Shown here: positions 58,801-64,000 of the stretch, in pieces
Layout of the letters: every line of letters starts with the position of its first letter
Position numbering within the stretch: position 1 is the first letter of the stretch
DNA from: Micromussa lordhowensis
Lineage: Eukaryota > Cnidaria > Anthozoa > Scleractinia > Lobophylliidae
DNA length: 64,000 nucleotides
Reading direction: 5' to 3'
Assembly: GCA_964020085.1 (NCBI GenBank)
Contig: OZ026601.1
Span: 4,008,401 to 4,072,400 of the forward strand
The notes under the pieces: model-generated
The model's database searches: none
The model's input: the letters and a program-made list of their open reading frames with translations, nothing else
Told to the model about the DNA's origin: nothing
Program-made: the position numbers and the translations under genes

Positions 58801-61800
58801 TTTGCTGTTTTCGCCTACGCAAAGGTTTTGGGTGTGTTTACCAAGTACCTCGGGAAACGATTGGGGCCATTATTAGATTGCAACATCTCCGTTGGAAGGA
58901 TTCAGACATTTTTGGAAACAGAGGAATGTCCTAGTTCAGATAGCAGTTCAAACGCCACGAATGGAAATATAGGAAAATGTTTCGATGACGAGGAAAGCAA
59001 TACGGCCTTGAATGAATATGCGCAGAGTCAGCAACTGAAGCTGATGGTTTCTTTAGCCGATGTTTCTTGTAGATACAACGAGGATGACGAGAAATTGCTG
59101 CTTAAAAATGTCAACATACGGATAAGCGGACCACAACGTCTTATGATTACAGGCCCAGTTGGAAGTGGGAAATCTTCGTTGCTTCTTGCTATTCTTGGAG
59201 AGCTACCTATCTTCAAAGGAATTCTCGAAAGCAAAGGGAAAATGGCATTCGTTGGGCAGTCACCTTGGGTGTTCTCAGGAACACTCCGTGATAATATCAC
59301 GTTTCACAGACCATTTGATGCCACAAAGTTTCAAACAACCGTGGAAGCTTGCGCCCTCAGGAAAGACATAGAACAATTTCCTGATGGGGACCTGACAACA
59401 ATTGGCGAACGTGGCGTTGTTCTAAGCGGTGGTCAGAGGGCACGTGTTAGCATGGCACGGGCACTTTACTCCGATTGCGATATATATTTGCTAGACGACC
59501 CACTTAGCAGCGTGGATGCCTTGGTTGGAAATCATATTTTTGAGAATTACATTTGCAATGCATTACGGGACAGGTTGTGCATCTTTGTGACGCATCAACC
59601 TTCTTACATGAAACATGCAGATCACGTTGTTGTTATGAGTGAAGGCTCCATTAGCTGCCAAGGAAGTTACGAGGAGATAGTTAACATGAAGAATATAATT
59701 CCTGGACTGGAGAAAATCTTTTTAGACGAAGATAATTTTCACAAGAGTGCTAGTAGAGATTTACTTCGCCAAGAAAAGTGCGAATTTGAGAGCTCTGAAG
59801 AAACAAGTTTGACAATCCCCAAGGAAGATCGCAACTTTGGAGTTGTGTCTTACAGAACCTACTGGAGATATTTCAGAGCTGGTCTGCCTGTGTACATGAT
59901 GATTCTACTTGCTCTTTTATCTAACAGTGCCTTAGGTGAGTCTTTGTACCTTAGCATAGAAATATGCCAGTCACGTTCGGACTTTCCGAAAGTGGACAAA
60001 CGAGGGACCAGATAAAATGTGCACTGAAAAGTGCTGCTATTCAGTTTAAATCTCGCCGCCTACAATAGAGGTTCGGCGGGAGTTTACAAAAAGCTTTTAT
60101 TTCTAGCATTAATGTCATGTAGAGAACTTGTAGCATTTACTTCACGTAGAGTAATTTAGAAATCCTATTTAGGTTTGTACCTGTATGGAGTCCGGGCTCA
60201 TAACGTTGCTCAAAGCAAGATTAATCCTGTCCAGGATCAGTGTAATTTTTAGTGGAAATATCAACATCAATTGGAAATCGTTATCTCAAATAGGTCGAGG
60301 GCATACTTCCATTATAATATAACATCTGCAGGTACATTTTCCATGTTGCTATTGCCATTTTAATTTGTCGATGATGTTGATATGTATTGGTTTTTACGTG
60401 CAGTGTCACAGGTCTTTCCCGATTGGTTGATGGCCCAATGGAATGATGTATCATGGAGCTCTTCCACGGATCGTTTTGATGTTTATTTGTATACTGGTCT
60501 GGCCCTGGGATCAACACTTTTACTGTATTTGTCAGCGTTCTTCTGCTACCAAGCAACCATTAACTCCTCAAGGAATCTTCACAGCAAAATGCTCGAAGCA
60601 GTTGTCAGGGCAACGGTGCATTTCTTCGACACGAATCCATCCGGAAGGATTTGCAATCGATTTTCTAAAGACATTGGACTGATGGACGAGACGTTATTTG
60701 CTGCGTTCTTTGAACTTTTAGAAATCTTTTGGGGAACGTTCCTTTCACTTGGAATTCCTTCGATCGCTAATTTTTGGGTCGTACTGGCTGCCGTTCCTCT
60801 TGCCGCTCTGGTGATTTATTATGGGCTATACTGTTTGAAAATTTCCAGAGAAGTGTCACGACTTGAAGCCATCAATCGGAGTCCCTTGTATTCGCACTTT
60901 TCCCTTACCCTCGAGGGTATTGTGAACATAAGAACCTATCAACAGCAGGAACACTTTGTCCAGGAGTTTTTCAGGTGATTCAGGGGTACATTCTCATATT
61001 ATCTTAAGAATTTTGCACCACGGCGTCATCGAAAGCATTTATCAATGGGCTTCGAAAGAAATTTATTAGGGCTGTTCAAGTTTGAAAAAAAATCATAACC
61101 TTGACAGTGTTTGGAAACCTGATCTTAATAAGCATAGGTTTTAACGATTTTATTTCTCCGTTTTCCTTTTAGTTTCGATGTATAAGTGGTGTAATTCCAA
61201 TCAGGCATGCACGTTTGTGCAAAATTATAATAACAGCAATAAAAAACCCATCACATCAAGTACCTGCTTAGAAATTTCACTTGGTTAGATCTGACTTTGG
61301 AACACTAAAATTTAATTCTTCACAGAAGAATTTCAACTTGTTTTCTTTGTGTCCTTTCCATCAGACATCAAGACAACTTGAGTGAGACGTGGTTCATCTC
61401 AATTGCCGTTGTCCGCTGGCTCCATTTTCGAATGGACTGCATCACGTCTTTGTTTCTAACGGTGGTGACTGCAATAGCCGTGATGACGTCACAACACGCA
61501 GGTAAGGAAAGATTATTGGTTTAGTCGTCGGTAGCTGCATGCAGCTGAAATGGACAAACGACATGGGAAGCACGAAAAATGCGATGTGTCTTTGGAAATC
61601 TAGATCTTAATTAATGACAGAATAGCATTGAAGACTGAAAAGTGTTGGGATATATCGGGGGCCAAGATCGAGAATGAGGAGGTGCCATCATGTCTTGTAC
61701 TCTTTGTGGTTTTTGTAGCAACACAAATGCACCTGGATGCGTGCACGTAGAAATAACGTTTGAATACTTCCATCCACTTTGATTCCCAGGTTGTGTATAG

Positions 61801-63124
61801 AGGGAGATGTAGTTTGCAAAGTGACACATTCTTTCCCCGAGTCTGGATTCTTTTTAATTTGTTTATTGAACAGGACTGACTGGTTTAGCGATAATCTACT
61901 GCATAGACCTATTAGAAAATCTGGATTATACGGTTCGCCATTGCCTTGAAATTGAGAACATGATGACGTCTGTGGAAAGAGTGATATCATACACAAATCT
62001 AGACTCAGAACCAGGCTACAGCCTACAGAAGAGGCCGCCGAGAGATTGGCCAGCTGAGGGTCGGATCGAGGTTAAAGATGTTTCCCTTGTGTATTACAGA
62101 GGCGGACCTGCAGTATTGAGAGATCTGAACTTTTCATTTGCCCCAGCGGAGAAAATTGGCATCGCAGGTCGAACAGGAGCAGGTTAGTATGAAAGCTGTT
62201 TGTTATTTGCTTCAGTTTTATATCAAATTGAACTTAAAGGTCCGATTCTACCGTCAAACTGCTGTTTGTTGTAATGGGCTTTTGGTAATGACCAAACATG
62301 AGGTCAAAATGGCTCTAATGAGGCGCCTGTATTGACAGGCTAATACGATCTAATACGAGGTCTATTTTAAAAACGACCATGCTTGTGTACGAGGTCTGTA
62401 TGTAAAAAAAAAACCCATTGGCTTTGCATAGTGAAAAGTTTCAAAAAACACTGCGTGGTTTTGTAAACATATATGAAGCCATTTTACCAAATAACGCCTT
62501 AAAGGTTTTTGTTCCACAGGAAAATCATCATTTGTAGCTTCTTTGATGCGCATGCCTGAACCTGAAGGTAAAATTCTCATTGATGAGCAAGACATCCAAG
62601 ATCTATCATTGCCGATCTATCGCTCGAGAATCTCTGTCATTCCCCAGGATCCTGTACTTTTCAGTTGCCCGTTGCGACTCAATCTGGACCCTGGAACCGA
62701 GTTTGAAGATGTCCAAATTTGGAACGCATTAGAAGCCGTCCAACTCAAATCGTTGATTCAAAAACAGGATGGGAAATTGTATTGCAAAATCTCTGAAGGA
62801 GGAACAAACTTTAGTGTTGGAGAAAAACAGCTACTTTGTCTTGCTCGAGCGTTATTGCAAAAGAACAAGGTTATTGTTCTTGATGAGGCCACAGCCAAAG
62901 TTGATTTTGCCACAGACAGATTGATACAGGAGACCATTCGCAGAAGATTTCACAGCTGCACCGTGATAACCATTGCTCACCGAGTAGATACAATCTTAGA
63001 TTATGACCGCGTCTTGGTACTTGAGGGGGGCAAGGTGGTGGAGTTTGATAAACCGAAGCTGCTGCTGGAAGACGATGCGGGAAAATTTGCAGAGTTGTGT
63101 CGACTTCAGCAAGTCACAATTTGA
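55840..63124 (+). CDS. ABCC4: ABCC4/MRP4-like ABC exporter
   Basis: Seven exons, 55840-56382, 56925-57301, 58659-59935, 60404-60974, 61365-61501, 61874-62182 and 62520-63124, give about 1,272 residues (human ABCC4 1,325). The short MRP plan is seen: no TMD0, N-terminal LFSRLTFSWLNDVLKRG, TMD1, NBD1 with GPVGSGKSSLL (Walker A), QSPWVFSGTLRDNI (Q-loop), LSGGQRARV (signature), YLLDDPLSSVD (Walker B with Asp for the catalytic Glu, normal for ABCC NBD1), TMD2, then NBD2 with GRTGAGKSS, QDPVLF, FSVGEKQLLCLARAL, VLDEATAKVD and the H-loop AHRVDT. MRP4 proteins export organic anions, cyclic nucleotides, eicosanoids and conjugates from the plasma membrane. The end QVTI could be a PDZ ligand. Exon 2 has no canonical donor in the needed phase (see findings). 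CFTR is excluded by the absence of an R domain. Confidence 0.92.
57386..57761. mobile_element. Near-perfect 376-bp palindromic MITE, TTAA target site
   Basis: Two arms of about 188 bases meet at GAAAAGTTTAGCTAAACTTT with almost no loop; the ends are TTAAAGGGGCTCAGTCACGG and CCGTGACTGAGCCCCTTTAA. It lies in ABCC4 intron 2. Half of this family also makes the tandem duplication at 5146-5767. Confidence 0.9.
57930..58065. repeat. Imperfect TTACTACTACATACAATA tandem repeat
   Basis: Units like AACTTACTACTACATACAAT occur about four times in ABCC4 intron 2, some decayed. Confidence 0.6.
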
Positions 63125-64000
63125 AGTTTTAGCGACGTTGGTAGAATTAAAGACAGTAAAAGTTTGTAAATATCTCAAAAGCTCAGTCATTGATCATTGT
63201 CTTAGCCAATAGATACATGTCCGATGGTGTTATTCCCCTTCCGCAGAGATGCATAAATTATCTTAACATAAAGACGCTCTTATTGCGTATGTCAATTTTG
63301 TAGATTATTGTGGGCCTCGGAAAATTAAGCCTGAAGTGAAGTGAACGTCCCTTTTTTATTTAACAGTAAAACTTGACGAGAATGAAATACCTTATCAATT
63401 AGGACACGATGCAATGATATACTAACTAATTCCCAAAACTATCATAAAAGGAATGTAAGATAATCAGTAGGGAGAATTGATATCATTGGAGTAATGACAG
63501 CACCAACTACTCTCTCTTAGTTAAAGGATCAATAGGGTTATACAAAGTTTCAACTCTCGTGCAATAGGCATCATTGAAATACGAAGTTAGCCGTTATTTC
63601 ACTTTTTTAGAATCTTTTCCTGAACATAAGTGGCAAAATTAAAATCAGTTTAATGCTCGCAATGAGAAAAAATAAAAACAAAATATTGGTGTCACTCATA
63701 CTAGTAGCTGTCATTCACCGGCATTGCTTCAAATAAGCAAATTTTATTTCGAAGCATGGTATAACAATAATCTCTTTCATTGACAACAAATTGAAACAAT
63801 GTATTACAAGCACTGCTCAACACCATACCAGAGGGCAACCTTCGTAACACTGGCTAAGCCATATCTATTCAATCATTATTTTCTTCTTAACACTGATTGG
63901 TTGGCGAAATTGTCATCTTGTGATGATATATGATATCTGACATTCCTTTATCTGGTATCACAACATATTTACCCATTCTTCATGTTTTTATATTATGTTA
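63125..64000. other. 3' flank of the ABCC4-like gene
   Basis: ATTAAA at 63146-63151, 22 bases after the stop, is the nearest possible poly(A) signal. No other gene is seen to the window end. Confidence 0.4.

Overview
This is animal nuclear DNA, most likely from an anthozoan cnidarian (probably a stony coral). Genes are split by introns with GT-AG borders, the proteins are metazoan families, and gaps and introns are packed with foldback MITEs, Penelope-like retroelement (PLE) debris and a tRNA-headed SINE. The species call is inference. I see no bacterial operon, CRISPR array or rRNA.

Layout. (1) 1-17,022, minus strand: 5' part of a golgin-245/GOLGA4-like trans-Golgi tether, 13 exons seen from the start codon to a 3.7-kb coiled-coil exon that runs off the left edge. 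(2) 19.2-26.3 kb, plus strand: a five-exon gene for an unrecognised 429-residue protein (20,649-25,326), flanked on both sides by arrays of GTAAA/TTTAC words, perhaps a large DNA transposon. (3) 26,983-33,998, plus: complete plastin/fimbrin gene, 5 exons, 618 residues; its third intron holds a decayed PLE reverse transcriptase on the other strand. (4) 34.1-39.5 kb: repeats, a broken TPR gene, a PLE GIY-YIG endonuclease fragment and MITEs. (5) 39,583-46,566, minus: complete RETSAT (all-trans-retinol 13,14-reductase) gene, 5 exons, 633 residues. (6) 46.6-55.8 kb: no intact gene; foldback elements, a decayed member of a family of unknown function, a 1.8-kb inverted-repeat unit, and within that unit a sequence that fits every core position of a type I hammerhead ribozyme (54,257-54,301). 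(7) 55,840-63,124, plus: ABCC4/MRP4-like ABC exporter, 7 exons, about 1,272 residues, complete except for one exon border with no usable GT donor in the right frame.

The four recognised genes are ordinary housekeeping or membrane-traffic genes with no sign of joint function. The most interesting material is between them: the hammerhead ribozyme, the GTAAA arrays around the unknown gene, the strong excess of the palindrome TACATGTA in some introns, and related hairpin elements shared between distant parts of the window. All coordinates come from reading splice signals and frames by eye; similarity statements rest on memory of the families, not on a search.
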